Positions 1 through 10,007 of a stretch of DNA of 64,000 nt are shown here, piece by piece. Made by a program: the position numbers and the translations under genes. The notes beneath the pieces are model-generated. The model had not been told where the DNA came from. It saw nothing but the letters and a program-made list of their open reading frames with translations, and ran no database searches. Origin of the DNA: Membranihabitans marinus (GTDB lineage: Bacteria > Bacteroidota > Bacteroidia > Chitinophagales > Saprospiraceae); contig NZ_JAHVHU010000011.1 of assembly GCF_019802045.1 (NCBI RefSeq), positions 124,001 to 188,000 of the forward strand. The letters are read 5' to 3'. The stretch's first letter is position 1, and each line of letters begins with the position of its first letter.

Positions 1-69
1 TTCCTTCACAGCATCCAAAAGGATTTGCTCATCGTCGTATAAACCAAATAATATTTTCTTATTTTCCAT
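1..69 (-). CDS. actD: ActD subunit of alternative complex III (5' end only)
   Basis: Only the first 23 codons lie in the window; the gene runs off the left edge. The start codon is at 69 and the visible N-terminus reads MENKKILFGLYDDEQILLDA. This matches the beginning of DUF3341 proteins, the ActD membrane subunit of alternative complex III. ActD has two membrane helices and docks on the membrane part of the complex. It follows actC by 20 bp on the same strand, in the usual actA-B-C-D order. The family call rests on this short N-terminus plus its place in the operon, so the fold itself cannot be checked here. Confidence 0.8.
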   Translation of the reverse strand, partial: MENKKILFGLYDDEQILLDAVKE

Positions 70-89
70 AGTGGATCGTTATTCTTAAT

Positions 90-1523
90 TTATGCGTCAA
101 CAGTCTGTTTATTATTCCGAACTTCTTCTTCGAGCACTTGTTCGTAGTGCTCTTTGTTTACCTGAAGGTACTGATCACCGGAAGATTTCAGGATCGATTT
201 GACTTCAGCAATGGCTACGACCGGTGCGACTCTCGTAAACACCAGGTAACACGTAAAGAAGATGCCTAAGGTTCCAACAAAGATACCGATCTCTACCCAT
301 GTAGGTGTATAATAACTCCAGCTCGAAGGCAGGTAGTCCCGGGCAAGACTCGTGGCTATAATCACAAAGCGCTCAAACCACATCCCGATGTTCACAAAGA
401 TCGACATGATGAAGGTCACAAAAATGCTCTGTCGCATTTTCTTAAACCAAAATATCTGGGGGGAGATAACATTGCATGCCATCATAGCAAAGTACGCCCA
501 CCAATAAATCCCAAAAGCACGGTTCAAAAAGGCAAATTGCTCATATACATAGCCTGAATACCAGGCGACGAACAGCTCTGTGATATAGGCTGTTCCGACC
601 ATGGTTCCCGTCACCAGGATCACTTTGTTCATCGATTCAATATGTGCAATCGTAATATAGTCTTCCAGCCCCAGTACTTTACGTGTAATAATCATCAAAG
701 TCAATACCATTGCAAATCCTGAAAAGATCGCACCTGCAACGAAGTACGGTGGAAAAATGGTGGTATGCCAACCGGGAATCACTGATGTTGCAAAGTCAAA
801 GGAAACAATCGTATGCACAGACAATACAAGTGGTGTCGCTAGACCAGCCAGGATCAGCGCCATGGATTCAAATCGTTGCCAGTGTTTGGCCGAACCCACC
901 CATCCAAAGGACAAGGTACTGTATATCTTTTTTCGGATTCCGGTCGCCCGGTCCCGCATCGTTGCAAAGTCAGGTATAAGTCCCATGTACCAGAACAACA
1001 GGGAAACCGCAAAGTATGTACTGATCGCAAACAAATCCCACAGCAACGGGGAGTTAAAGTTAACCCATAGCGGTCCACGAGTGTTGGGTACCGGAAAGAA
1101 ATAAAAGACCAGCCAGATTCGTCCAACGTGTATTCCCGGGAATAAAGCGGCACATAATACGGCAAAAATGGTCATCGCTTCCGCGGCTCGGTTCACTCCG
1201 GTCCGCCATTTTTGCCTAAATATCAACAAGATAGCGGAGATCAAGGTACCGGCGTGACCAATTCCAACCCACCACACAAAGTTTGTAATATCCCATCCCC
1301 AACCAATGGTTCGGTTCAGATCCCAGGTTCCAATACCAAACCAAATCGTCCAGATAATACAAAATACACCAAACGAAAGCAGCGTGACCGACACAGCAAA
1401 AGCTATGATCCAGGTCAGACTAGGGGTCTTCTCTGTTGGCGCACAGATGTCTTCTGTAATTTGGTGGTACGTCTTACTACCGGTAATTAAAGGTTGTCTT
1501 ACGGGTGAAACTATGGCACTCAT
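90..1523 (-). CDS. actC: ActC, NrfD-like quinol-binding membrane subunit of alternative complex III
   Basis: The 477-residue integral membrane protein belongs to the NrfD/PsrC polysulfide reductase family. About ten membrane helices are visible, starting with the segment near residues 37-62 and including [19 protein letters not shown], which carries the conserved GIGHAGT-type sequence near the quinol site. In alternative complex III, ActC oxidises menaquinol and passes electrons to the iron-sulfur clusters of ActB. The gene lies 26 bp downstream of actB and 20 bp upstream of actD on the minus strand, so it is in the act operon. The length is normal. A second quinol-interacting NrfD subunit (ActF) would be expected beyond the left edge. 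Confidence 0.95.
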   Translation of the reverse strand: MSAIVSPVRQPLITGSKTYHQITEDICAPTEKTPSLTWIIAFAVSVTLLSFGVFCIIWTIWFGIGTWDLNRTIGWGWDITNFVWWVGIGHAGTLISAILLIFRQKWRTGVNRAAEAMTIFAVLCAALFPGIHVGRIWLVFYFFPVPNTRGPLWVNFNSPLLWDLFAISTYFAVSLLFWYMGLIPDFATMRDRATGIRKKIYSTLSFGWVGSAKHWQRFESMALILAGLATPLVLSVHTIVSFDFATSVIPGWHTTIFPPYFVAGAIFSGFAMVLTLMIITRKVLGLEDYITIAHIESMNKVILVTGTMVGTAYITELFVAWYSGYVYEQFAFLNRAFGIYWWAYFAMMACNVISPQIFWFKKMRQSIFVTFIMSIFVNIGMWFERFVIIATSLARDYLPSSWSYYTPTWVEIGIFVGTLGIFFTCYLVFTRVAPVVAIAEVKSILKSSGDQYLQVNKEHYEQVLEEEVRNNKQTVDA

Positions 1524-1549
1524 ATGATTTATTCTTAGTAGTTACTTTT

Positions 1550-4500
1550 TTATATATTATGTTCAGGCGAAGGAATATTGGACACTTTCATGCGATATCC
1601 CACAGAAGAACGCGTGTTCACCTCTTCCAGGGCATAATAGGTCAAAGGACTCTCAAGCAATTCATTCACTTCTGCATCTTTATTATTCATATCTCCAAAT
1701 ACAATTGCTCCGGTTGGACAGGCCGTTTGACAGGCGGTCTTGACTTCTCCGTCTTGGAGCGCCCGACCTTCTACTTTGGCCTTCAACTTGCCCTCCTGAA
1801 TGCGCTGCACACACATGCTGCATTTTTCCATGACACCTCGGGAACGAACGGTCACATCGGGATTCAGAACCATCCGAACTAAATCATCCGTATAGAAATT
1901 CTCATCGCCGTAGGGCGTGGGTTCGTTGGCCGGGAACGTATCCGCTGTCGTATAATCCAACCAGTTGAATCGGCGCACTTTGTATGGACAGTTGTTCGCA
2001 CAATACCGCGTACCAATACATCGGTTGTAGGCCATCTGATTAATCCCTTCCGAGCTATGAACAGTAGCCGCTACGGGACATACGTTTTCACACGGTGCAT
2101 TGTCACAATGCTGACACATCATCGGCTGGTAAACCACCCGGGGATTTTCGACGTCTCCGTAATAGTAGCGGTCGATTCTCAACCAGGTCATTTCGTGGTG
2201 ACGATTGACTTCTTTCTTACCCACCACCGGAACATTGTTTTCCGCTACACAAGCCACCTGGCAAGCCCCGCAACCAATGCATGCGGACATATCCACAGAC
2301 ATCCCCCAATGATGGCCTTGGTTGTACTCATAATCATACGAGGGATACAAGGTCTTATCGTTAAGGTATTTCGCGTGGGCACGTTCTTCGGCTAATTCCT
2401 CCATGCTTTCCTGAAGATCAGGCAAAGCTGAATGACGAATCACAGTCCGATCTACCAGCGCACCTTGAAAACCGGTGAAGAAATCTGTAATCGCTTTTTC
2501 ATCGACATTAATTGTTTTACCTCCTTCCGATTCATCGGGACCGGTCACCCCCATCGTATGGTGGTACTGCACCATTGCGAAGCGTTCTTGCGACCCTTTT
2601 TTATTTCCGACTCCGACTGAGGTTACATAGTACTGAATGTTCCCTTCAGGATCCACCGGAAGAATCGGGAAGAGATTGACACCTACGCCCGTTCCGGCAC
2701 GGCCACACACTTTTCTTCCATATCCCAAAGCTGCCGATACGGTATTTTCAAATTGCCCGAATTGTTTGATCGTCGGGAGATCAGAATTAAAATCACCGAC
2801 GGTCACTTCGACCAATGAACCATCTTCATCCAGATCATTAAATACTTCAAAATCATCAGTACCATTCCAGTGCAGTGGAATTTGTAGTGTATTATCCCAG
2901 ACTACCCGGGTGATGGGGTCAGGCATCTCTTGCAACCAGGGATTATTGGCAAAATTACCAGCACCAACACCTATCGGCTCAAATAATTTCATTTCCAAAC
3001 CGTCAGATACCGGTTCATTGATTCCACGAACATCCACGGCTCCGCCACCAAACTCACCATATGGCTCGGTCCAATCGTCCTGAAGGATAAATCCATCGTG
3101 GACCACATTGTCCCAAAAAGACTGAAATGTGTTATACACGGTTTGATTGGAGAAGATATCGGTTTCCCAATTCGAACGGATAAATTCATAATATCCGCGT
3201 TTTTCTTCGTTGCTCTTTTGAATCGTGTCAGCCAGGTCATGTTCAGACCATACCAGCAAGGATTCTGCACCACTACGGGTGTCAAAAATCCGCTGAATGG
3301 TGGGCTGGACGATCGCATGGTATCCGGCACTCGGATTGGCATCGGACCAGGCTTCCAGATAATGATCCACAGGTGCCAGATAATGAGCGGCTTCTGCACT
3401 TTCATTTTTAGAGTACTGACAACTGATTATAGTCTTCACCGACTGGAGAGCTTCTTCTATTTCACGACCGAAAGGAGTGTCGTAGATGGGATTGGCGTCA
3501 TCCAGAAAAATTATGGCGTCCACCCGGCCACCTTGCAATTCTTTTGTAAAGTTCTGTAAATCCGAATCAATGCCCTGTTTTACATACATCGGCTTGGCTG
3601 GCAATATGGTTTGTCCATAATTACCCAGTTTTCTATTTATACGATTAATGAGCTGTTGCTCTGTGGTATTGTTGGAATCTGACACCACCAAAGAGGATTT
3701 CGATTTTTGCAGTTCCTGCGCCAGTGTTTCCAATTGACCAGAAGCCTTTTCATTGGCAAAAGACCCAGACACATTCACCCGCGGGCCGGCATTGAGCAAA
3801 TTGTATAAAGTGGCAATAGCCATCCCTTGTTCAGAGGGTCTGATCAACACCTTTTGATCTGCATTACTACCCGTAAGCGACATTCCACATTCTATGGAAA
3901 CCAGCTTATTCATCACCGGATTGGATACATCTTTTATTTTGCGTCCCTTTCCAAACTGGTTGGCGAACTGAACCGGAGAGATCCATGTACCCAGGAAATC
4001 TGCGCCAAAACTAACGATATAATCTGCTTTAGAAAAGTCGTATCCAGGAATCATTTGCTTGCCAAAATCAGCTTCGTTGGCTTTTAATATGGCGGAACTG
4101 GAGATCGGATCATAGACCACCGTTTGGGCATTGAAAGTAGACTCAAAATGCCTTATGGCTTTTTTATAGGACGGACTTATGATCGAATTGGTTACCAGCC
4201 GAATATTCTGACTGGCTTTCAATTTTTTTGTGATTTCTTTATCCAGTTCTTCCCAGGAAGTTTCAGCCCATGCACCGGATTCATCTTTTACAGAAGGCTT
4301 TCGATATCGGCTTTGATCATAAAGGTCCAAAACGGAAGCCTGGACCCGGGCACTGGTCCCCCCTCCTGCAAACGGGGACAAGCCATTTCCTTCGATTTTA
4401 ATCGGCCGGCCTTCGCGGGTCTTGACCAATACGGGACAAAATTGACCGCCACTATAGAATGAAGAGGCGTAGTAGGTAGCCACACCAGGCACAATCGAAT

Positions 4501-4759
4501 CGGGCTTGGTGACATAAGGTATGGCTTTACGGATTGGTGTCTCACAGCTGGCGGCAATCGCTGCTGCTCCGACACTGAAACCCACGTATTTCAAAAAATC
4601 TCGTCTATTCGTCTGGCCGGATTCAGAATCTGCATGCTCGTTTGAGGCCTCATTGAGAATAGGTAGATTAAAAAACTCTTCGCGCTCCTGGCGGTAAGCT
4701 TTGTCTTTACGGGTTTCTCCTGCCCCGTTCCATACCATATCTTTCTTATTCATACTCAT
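1550..4759 (-). CDS. actB: ActB, molybdopterin-like plus iron-sulfur subunit of alternative complex III
   Basis: The 1069-residue protein has a twin-arginine export signal (NRRDFLKYVGFSVGAAAIAA, Arg52-Arg53), so it is exported folded. The first roughly 760 residues resemble a molybdopterin oxidoreductase; in known complexes this part has no molybdenum cofactor. The C-terminal part is a four-cluster ferredoxin-like domain with CIGCGACQVAC, CQHCDNAPCENVCP, CIGTRYCANNCP and CSMC...CQTACP. It carries electrons from ActC to the haems of ActA. The fusion of both parts (ActB1+ActB2) is the usual Bacteroidota form. The gene is 57 bp after actA and 26 bp before actC. No frameshift or missing cysteine motif was seen. 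Confidence 0.95.
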   Translation of the reverse strand: MSMNKKDMVWNGAGETRKDKAYRQEREEFFNLPILNEASNEHADSESGQTNRRDFLKYVGFSVGAAAIAASCETPIRKAIPYVTKPDSIVPGVATYYASSFYSGGQFCPVLVKTREGRPIKIEGNGLSPFAGGGTSARVQASVLDLYDQSRYRKPSVKDESGAWAETSWEELDKEITKKLKASQNIRLVTNSIISPSYKKAIRHFESTFNAQTVVYDPISSSAILKANEADFGKQMIPGYDFSKADYIVSFGADFLGTWISPVQFANQFGKGRKIKDVSNPVMNKLVSIECGMSLTGSNADQKVLIRPSEQGMAIATLYNLLNAGPRVNVSGSFANEKASGQLETLAQELQKSKSSLVVSDSNNTTEQQLINRINRKLGNYGQTILPAKPMYVKQGIDSDLQNFTKELQGGRVDAIIFLDDANPIYDTPFGREIEEALQSVKTIISCQYSKNESAEAAHYLAPVDHYLEAWSDANPSAGYHAIVQPTIQRIFDTRSGAESLLVWSEHDLADTIQKSNEEKRGYYEFIRSNWETDIFSNQTVYNTFQSFWDNVVHDGFILQDDWTEPYGEFGGGAVDVRGINEPVSDGLEMKLFEPIGVGAGNFANNPWLQEMPDPITRVVWDNTLQIPLHWNGTDDFEVFNDLDEDGSLVEVTVGDFNSDLPTIKQFGQFENTVSAALGYGRKVCGRAGTGVGVNLFPILPVDPEGNIQYYVTSVGVGNKKGSQERFAMVQYHHTMGVTGPDESEGGKTINVDEKAITDFFTGFQGALVDRTVIRHSALPDLQESMEELAEERAHAKYLNDKTLYPSYDYEYNQGHHWGMSVDMSACIGCGACQVACVAENNVPVVGKKEVNRHHEMTWLRIDRYYYGDVENPRVVYQPMMCQHCDNAPCENVCPVAATVHSSEGINQMAYNRCIGTRYCANNCPYKVRRFNWLDYTTADTFPANEPTPYGDENFYTDDLVRMVLNPDVTVRSRGVMEKCSMCVQRIQEGKLKAKVEGRALQDGEVKTACQTACPTGAIVFGDMNNKDAEVNELLESPLTYYALEEVNTRSSVGYRMKVSNIPSPEHNI

Positions 4760-4816
4760 GTTTGAGTGCTTTATTCCTTGATTGTTTGATTTACAGCTTT
4801 TAAAACAGTTCAGATC

Positions 4817-6229
4817 TTAGTAGTGACACTTCTGACACTCTGTCCCACCGATATCTTCCACGGTAACCTGGGACCGCGTTCCGTCTTTTATTTCATCGTG
4901 GTAATGCGTGTAAATCTCATAATATTCATTATTAAAATTAACAGACGTCTGCCGGTGACAATTGATACACCACCCCATGGCCAGGGTAGAAAATTGTTCG
5001 ACCGTTTCCATTTCTTCGACCGGTCCGTGGCAGGTCTGACAAGCGACACCTCCCGCAGACACATGTTGTTCGTGACTAAAGAACACGTGATCAGGCAAGT
5101 TGTGTATTTTCACCCAGGGAATAGGACCCTGAACAGTTTTCTTGACGTCATTGGTTAAAGATTCCACGATGTGATTCCACTGCTCCTCCACCAAAAGCTC
5201 CCCGCGGCTGTCCATTTCTCCTTTATCGCTTTCATACTGATCAGCAATCCATTTGGTATAGATTTCCTTCACTTCTTCCTGAGTCAGATTTTCATAATCT
5301 TCGATGTACGCATCTTCAGAAGGATTGTACCCGATTGAAGCATAAATTTTGGTCAACTCGCCGGTCCCGTAAGTCGATCCTTTCCGGATGGCTCGGTGGC
5401 AGTTCATACAGGTGTTCGTAGCCGGAATGACGGAATGCTTACTTCGTCGTGCCCCATCGTGGCAATACTGGCAATCAATCTTATGAAGCCCCGCATGCGT
5501 GACATGAGAAAATTTGATCGGTTGATCCGGTTGATACCCTTGCTGCCGATTCAGATCCACAGCTCTGTTCACCGTAAAGTAGCCGCCCAATATGATAAAC
5601 AGCAACACATATATACCAATGGCCGTTCGACCGGTAAACAAATCTTTATAAGTTCTTTTATCGAGCTCCTGCCCTTCTTGCATGGCCTCTACTTGCCGCA
5701 GTTTGCCCAAGATATTCCACAAGATTAGTGAAAGAAACACCAACGCCACACCCAGGCCACCAACGACCCAGTATGTATTAAGTCCGCCCGAACCCGGTGC
5801 TTCGGCAGTCGTGCCCGGACCTGCAGGCTGAGCACCTCCCCCACCAATTGTTCCTTCATACACCCCTTCTACATAAGCCAGAATTGAAGCAATATCAGAA
5901 TCGGTCAAATTGGGATTCGGTGTCATCACCGTCGGTTTCCATTCATTCCATATCTGTACAGCCAGAGGATGTCCTTCCGCGATCATCTCCTGTGAATTCC
6001 GGATCCAATGGTATAAATCTTCTTCGGGATACTCGGCCCATGCTTCCAGTCCAGGCCCAAGTGCAGGCCCTGTGAGATCACTTTTCATATCCCGGTTATG
6101 ACACTGGGCACAGTTCGCACGGAAGAGGTTTTTCCCCAACTCGATATCGGCTTCCTGACCTATTCCCGTTTGACCACAAACCAGAATCAGGGCAAGAATT
6201 GCTAAAATGTACTTGAATGGTCGATACAT
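4817..6229 (-). CDS. actA: ActA, multihaem cytochrome c with an extra N-terminal cytochrome c domain
   Basis: The 470-residue protein has a signal peptide (residues 1-24) and six CxxCH haem sites. The first, CAQCH (Cys40), is in a small cytochrome c domain with a possible Met ligand in TVMTPNPN. Two membrane helices follow (around residues 155-178 and 203-222). The other five sites (CQYCH, CMNCH, CQTCH, CINCH, CQKCH at the very C-terminus) form the pentahaem part typical of ActA. The N-terminal domain looks like the separate monohaem subunit ActE fused onto ActA (inference). It is the first gene of the act operon and probably hands electrons to a terminal oxidase outside the window. Confidence 0.92.
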   Translation of the reverse strand: MYRPFKYILAILALILVCGQTGIGQEADIELGKNLFRANCAQCHNRDMKSDLTGPALGPGLEAWAEYPEEDLYHWIRNSQEMIAEGHPLAVQIWNEWKPTVMTPNPNLTDSDIASILAYVEGVYEGTIGGGGAQPAGPGTTAEAPGSGGLNTYWVVGGLGVALVFLSLILWNILGKLRQVEAMQEGQELDKRTYKDLFTGRTAIGIYVLLFIILGGYFTVNRAVDLNRQQGYQPDQPIKFSHVTHAGLHKIDCQYCHDGARRSKHSVIPATNTCMNCHRAIRKGSTYGTGELTKIYASIGYNPSEDAYIEDYENLTQEEVKEIYTKWIADQYESDKGEMDSRGELLVEEQWNHIVESLTNDVKKTVQGPIPWVKIHNLPDHVFFSHEQHVSAGGVACQTCHGPVEEMETVEQFSTLAMGWCINCHRQTSVNFNNEYYEIYTHYHDEIKDGTRSQVTVEDIGGTECQKCHY

Positions 6230-6356
6230 TCTATTATGGCTTTTAATTTTATAGTAAACTTTTCTTAACGCTCAATATGCTCTGGCAAAAGTACGATTAA
6301 CTCCACTTTAAACAAACCCAAATGATCGAAAGTCGATTATTTAGATCGGTTCTAAT

Positions 6357-7151
6357 TTAGACCGCTACCTTCGCTTTAATATGAGGATATGGGTCGTAAT
6401 CAACCAGGGTAAAATCCTCATAGTTAAAATCAAAAATGGATGAAATGTCTGGATTAATTTTCATCCGTGGCAATGCCCGAGGGGTCCGGCCCAATTGCAG
6501 CCGTGCCTGATCCAGATGATTGTGGTACAAATGGAGATCTCCAAATGTGTGGACAAAATCACCCGGCTTCAACCCACAAACCTGGGCGATCATCATTGTC
6601 AGCAGCGCATAAGATGCGATATTAAACGGAACGCCTAAAAATGCATCCGCAGAACGCTGGTACAACTGACAGGACAACTCGCCCTCCCGTACATAAAACT
6701 GGAACAAGCAGTGGCACGGACTCAAAGCCATCTTATCCAGATCTCCCACATTCCAGGCATTGATTATTATCCGCCGGCTATCGGGCTGATTCTTAATAAG
6801 TTCCATGGCATGGGAAAGCTGATCGACAACCCGTCCATCGGCTGTTTTCCAGGACCGCCATTGTTCACCATAGACCGGTCCCAAGTCTCCATTTTCATCG
6901 GCCCATTCATTCCATATCCGAACGCCATGGTCCTGGAGATACTTCACATTGGTATCCCCCTTGATGAACCAAAGCAATTCATAAATGATGGACTTCAAAT
7001 GCATCTTCTTGGTCGTCAGAAGTGGGAATCCTTCCGACAAATCGAAACGGGTCTGATACCCAAAAACACTTTTGGTACCGGTCCCCGTCCGGTCGTCCTT
7101 GTCGACCCCGTTGTCCAGTATGTGTGAAAGTAATTGATGGTATTGTTTCAT
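6357..7151 (-). CDS. thyA: Thymidylate synthase
   Basis: This 264-residue cytoplasmic enzyme converts dUMP to dTMP with methylene-tetrahydrofolate. The catalytic cysteine is Cys146 in [11 protein letters not shown], the same number as in the E. coli enzyme. The folate and dUMP sites are visible as DRTGTGT near residue 20, NSRR-type DSRRIII near 125 and the C-terminal PHIKAKVAV. An upstream extension to 7196 is open, but the ATG at 7151 gives the exact family length and N-terminus (MKQYHQLL), and a TATCTTTG promoter element at 7157-7164 lies just before it. The gene is separated from actA by 127 bp and is on the same strand but looks independently transcribed. Confidence 0.98.
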   Translation of the reverse strand: MKQYHQLLSHILDNGVDKDDRTGTGTKSVFGYQTRFDLSEGFPLLTTKKMHLKSIIYELLWFIKGDTNVKYLQDHGVRIWNEWADENGDLGPVYGEQWRSWKTADGRVVDQLSHAMELIKNQPDSRRIIINAWNVGDLDKMALSPCHCLFQFYVREGELSCQLYQRSADAFLGVPFNIASYALLTMMIAQVCGLKPGDFVHTFGDLHLYHNHLDQARLQLGRTPRALPRMKINPDISSIFDFNYEDFTLVDYDPYPHIKAKVAV

Positions 7152-7156
7152 ATGGG

Positions 7157-7164
7157 CAAAGATA
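7157..7164 (-). promoter_or_regulatory. Bacteroidota -7 promoter element of thyA
   Basis: TATCTTTG on the minus strand fits the Bacteroidota -7 consensus TAnnTTTG. The element ends only 5 nt before the thyA ATG at 7151, which would give a leaderless or nearly leaderless transcript. A partial -33 match (TTCG) lies about 18 nt upstream. No transcript data are available. Confidence 0.5.
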
Positions 7165-7387
7165 TAATATATCAGAAAGGATCGAACATATTTCACAATT
7201 ATTCACTCAAATCAGAAAATATCTTTAATTTTCCCTTCTCAAATTCATCGACAACTACGTATCATTGATTGAAGAAAATCACCATATCATATTGCATCTC
7301 AATCGTTGCCGGCTAAAAATTACGACAATTTTCACAAGATCCGAAATAATCAATTTAACATTCCATAAACACCCTTAAGTCAACTAC

Positions 7388-9013
7388 ATGACCATGAAAC
7401 AGATTTTAGTCTTTTGTGCTTTGATTTGCCCAGTCCTGACCCGCGCTCAAGGTCTCGATGCACGCATCAATGATTTATTCACCCCCATTGCAGATGCCTG
7501 GGAAGCACTCGTGCTAACATCCATTCCTATTACATCCGATATAAATGTACCCATTGTCTTGATCCTACTGATCGGCGGGGCGACCTATTTTACGTTTTAC
7601 TTTAACTTCGTAAACATACGCCGGTTCCCCCTTGCCATTCGGGTTGTTCAGGGGAAATACGACTTTTTAGAGGAAGATGCTGAAGAGGTTCAGCCAGGAA
7701 AAGACATGATTACACGGGATGATGATATCGTAGAAACCATCAAGATCGAAGGCCGGGAAGGAGAAGTCACCCATTTTCAGGCGCTGACGGCAGCGGTATC
7801 GGGGACGGTCGGATTGGGGAATATTGCCGGCGTTGCCGTCGCTATTGCGATGGGGGGACCAGGTGCCACTTTCTGGATGATTATCGCCGGGCTCCTGGGG
7901 ATGTCGTCAAAGTTTGTGGAATGTACACTGGGCGTAAAGTACCGGGACGTGGAAAATGGAGTGGTTTTCGGAGGTCCCATGTACTATTTATCCAAAGGCC
8001 TGAAAAGCATCGGCTATTCAAGGACAGGTAAAACCCTGGCGGTGCTGTTTGCGGTTTTGTGTGTCGGGGCATCGTTTGGCGGAGGCAATGCTTTTCAGGC
8101 CAACCAGGCAGTGGCCCAGGTCATGACACAATTCCACATCGAGGGTAATTTTGTTAAAAGTCTGCTGGGGTTGTTCCTGGCTGCGCTCGTCGGCGTGGTT
8201 ATTATCGGTGGTATCAAACGGATTGGTACCGTCACCGAGAAAGTCATTCCCTTCATGGCCGGGATGTATGTGCTGGCTTGTTTGTTGATTATCGGGACAC
8301 ATTATGAACTTATTGTGCCTGCATTTAAGCTGATCATGAACGAAGCATTTACCCCCACCGCCGGATTAGGCGGACTGGTGGGTGTCCTCATCACAGGATT
8401 TAGGCGGGCCGCATTTTCCAACGAAGCCGGCGTAGGTTCGGCGGCGATCGCACACGCTGCCGTAAAAACCAGACACCCAGCCAGTGAAGGTGTTGTCTCC
8501 TTACTGGAACCGTTTATAGACACTGTTCTGATCTGTACAATGACTGCGTTGGTAATCATTTTTTTCAATATGGATGGACAGTTTATCTACGGAGATCTCG
8601 ATGTAGCTTCCAATGTGATGATTACAGAAACAGGCCAGCGAATTGGGGGAGTAGACCTTACCTCGCTGGCTTTTGAAACTGAAATTCCAGGTTTTTCCTA
8701 TGTCTTGACTTTTGCGGTATTTCTGTTTGCTTTTTCTACCATGTTGTCGTGGTCATACTATGGACTTCAGGCCTGGAAGTATCTGTTCGGACGGACAAAA
8801 CAAGCTGACGTTACCTACAAAGTATTGTTTTTATTGTTTATCATTATCGGCTCTGCTGCGACTTTGGACGCCGTAATCAAGTTTTCAGATGCGATGATTC
8901 TTGCGATGGTTTTCCCCAATATGGTGGGTTTGATCCTTCTGTCACCTCAGGTAAAAAAAGAGGTCCGCAACTACGTCATCGCCATAAACGAACGCTTCAA
9001 TAAAAGCCATTAG
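7388..9013 (+). CDS. Sodium/amino acid symporter of the AGCS family
   Basis: The 541-residue inner-membrane protein is a sodium:alanine/glycine symporter-type carrier. It has a leader-like hydrophobic N-terminus followed by many membrane helices. The AGCS signature regions are present: TAAVSGTVGLGNIAGVAVAI (about residues 137-156) and GFRRAAFSNEAGVGSAAIAH (about residues 337-356). Bacteroidota members often carry a stretch of about 70 polar residues between helices 1 and 2, seen here as the acidic segment around residues 95-125. Two ATGs (7388 and 7394) are possible starts; the first is used. The gene stands alone, facing away from thyA. The exact substrate (alanine, glycine or another neutral amino acid) cannot be read from the sequence. 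Confidence 0.93.
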   Translation: MTMKQILVFCALICPVLTRAQGLDARINDLFTPIADAWEALVLTSIPITSDINVPIVLILLIGGATYFTFYFNFVNIRRFPLAIRVVQGKYDFLEEDAEEVQPGKDMITRDDDIVETIKIEGREGEVTHFQALTAAVSGTVGLGNIAGVAVAIAMGGPGATFWMIIAGLLGMSSKFVECTLGVKYRDVENGVVFGGPMYYLSKGLKSIGYSRTGKTLAVLFAVLCVGASFGGGNAFQANQAVAQVMTQFHIEGNFVKSLLGLFLAALVGVVIIGGIKRIGTVTEKVIPFMAGMYVLACLLIIGTHYELIVPAFKLIMNEAFTPTAGLGGLVGVLITGFRRAAFSNEAGVGSAAIAHAAVKTRHPASEGVVSLLEPFIDTVLICTMTALVIIFFNMDGQFIYGDLDVASNVMITETGQRIGGVDLTSLAFETEIPGFSYVLTFAVFLFAFSTMLSWSYYGLQAWKYLFGRTKQADVTYKVLFLLFIIIGSAATLDAVIKFSDAMILAMVFPNMVGLILLSPQVKKEVRNYVIAINERFNKSH

Positions 9014-9028
9014 GAAATTGAAAGGACC

Positions 9029-9190
9029 AAGCTCAAAGCTGAAAGAGAGAAGCTCAAGGTCACAAGCTCAGGGTTCAAAGCAAGATAGCGGTGCACAAAG
9101 CGGCAGCAAGATATCAATATAATAGTACGTTAAGAAGCTCAAAGATAAAAGCTCAAGGACTCAAGCTCAAAGCTCAAAGCTCAAAGCAAG
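9029..9190 (+). repeat. Degenerate 7-bp tandem repeat (GCTCAAA)n
   Basis: Three exact GCTCAAA units lie at 9165-9185, with degenerate units such as AAGCTCA, AAGCTGA and AAGCTCAAGG from 9029 onward. The tract begins 15 nt after the symporter stop codon. Just after it, at about 9194-9218, is an ACTGAGCGGAGTCGAGGTG-type stretch, a sequence style common in Bacteroidota spacers. The rest of the 9014-9464 gap shows no convincing gene. Confidence 0.75.
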
Positions 9191-9464
9191 AAGGTGGTAC
9201 ACTGAGCGGAGTCGAGGTGCTGGAAATGGAAAGTTGAAAATTGAAAGTGGAAAATTTGACCACAGATAATGGATCACAGATCACACTCCTGGATTGCGTG
9301 TCAACCGATCAGGTCAGTGGTATGGAGTACCACCCCACGCGATGGGCTGCAAGCTCTATAAGGTTTTTGGGATCGCTCTGTTATAGTGGGTATAGTGGGC
9401 CCAAGACCGGTGTCGAACGCAGACGAAGTAACCGATAACATATTAACTGACAACTCAGTAGCTT

Positions 9465-10007
9465 ATGACCAACGACCTAGAACCAGCTTCATCCACATCC
9501 GCCCCGACCACAAACATATATATAGGACTTGGGGTTAATCTGGGCGATCGGGCACACCAACTCCAGCGTGCGTTGGAAGAAATGGAAAAAGAAGGAATCA
9601 AAGTAACCCAACAATCTGCCTTGTACGAAACCGAAGCCTGGGGGTATGAAGATCAGCCCGCTTTTTTGAATCAGACCGTAGAAGTCTCCACCCGGTTGTC
9701 ACCAATAGATTTATTGGACCGCCTTCAAGTGATCGAAAAAAGACTCGGGCGACAGGAAAGAAAAAGGTGGCATCAAAGAGAGATCGATCTCGATATATTG
9801 TATTACAGCGACCAGATCGTAAAGACCCCTGATCTTCAGATACCGCACCCATATGTCCGGGAGCGTAATTTTGTTTTGGTTCCGCTGGCAGAAATTGCCG
9901 GCACATTTGTGGATCCCGAAACGGGAGAATCCATCCAGGCTGCTCTAAAACAGTGCACCGACAGCAATACCCTTACTTTATATCCTGACAATCGCCGATC
10001 TCTATGA
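9465..10007 (+). CDS. folK: 6-hydroxymethyl-7,8-dihydropterin pyrophosphokinase (HPPK)
   Basis: The 180-residue cytoplasmic enzyme transfers pyrophosphate from ATP to hydroxymethyl-dihydropterin in folate synthesis. After a short polar N-terminus, the family pattern starts at IYIGLGVNLGDR. It continues with ALYETEAWGYEDQPAFLNQT, then the signature RRRWHQREIDLDILYY-type segment (here ERKRWHQREIDLDILYY near residues 103-119) and PHPYVRERNFVLVPLAEI. The catalytic histidine/arginine and Mg-binding Asp residues of DLDILYY are present. The stop overlaps the start of the deoxynucleoside kinase by 4 bp (ATGA), so the two are translationally coupled. This folK-kinase pairing is frequent in Bacteroidota. 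Confidence 0.96.
   Translation: MTNDLEPASSTSAPTTNIYIGLGVNLGDRAHQLQRALEEMEKEGIKVTQQSALYETEAWGYEDQPAFLNQTVEVSTRLSPIDLLDRLQVIEKRLGRQERKRWHQREIDLDILYYSDQIVKTPDLQIPHPYVRERNFVLVPLAEIAGTFVDPETGESIQAALKQCTDSNTLTLYPDNRRSL

Noticed and set aside
7152-7196. N-terminal extension of thymidylate synthase
   Set aside because: The 15 extra residues are not family-like and a -7 promoter element lies inside them; the ATG at 7151 gives the standard 264 residues.
9029-9190. CRISPR-like array
   Set aside because: The repeats are 7 bp with no spacers of constant length and no cas genes are present; it is a simple tandem repeat.
9241-9438. 65-codon frame in the symporter-folK spacer
   Set aside because: The translation is low-quality and overlaps repeat-like spacer sequence; no start signal or family.
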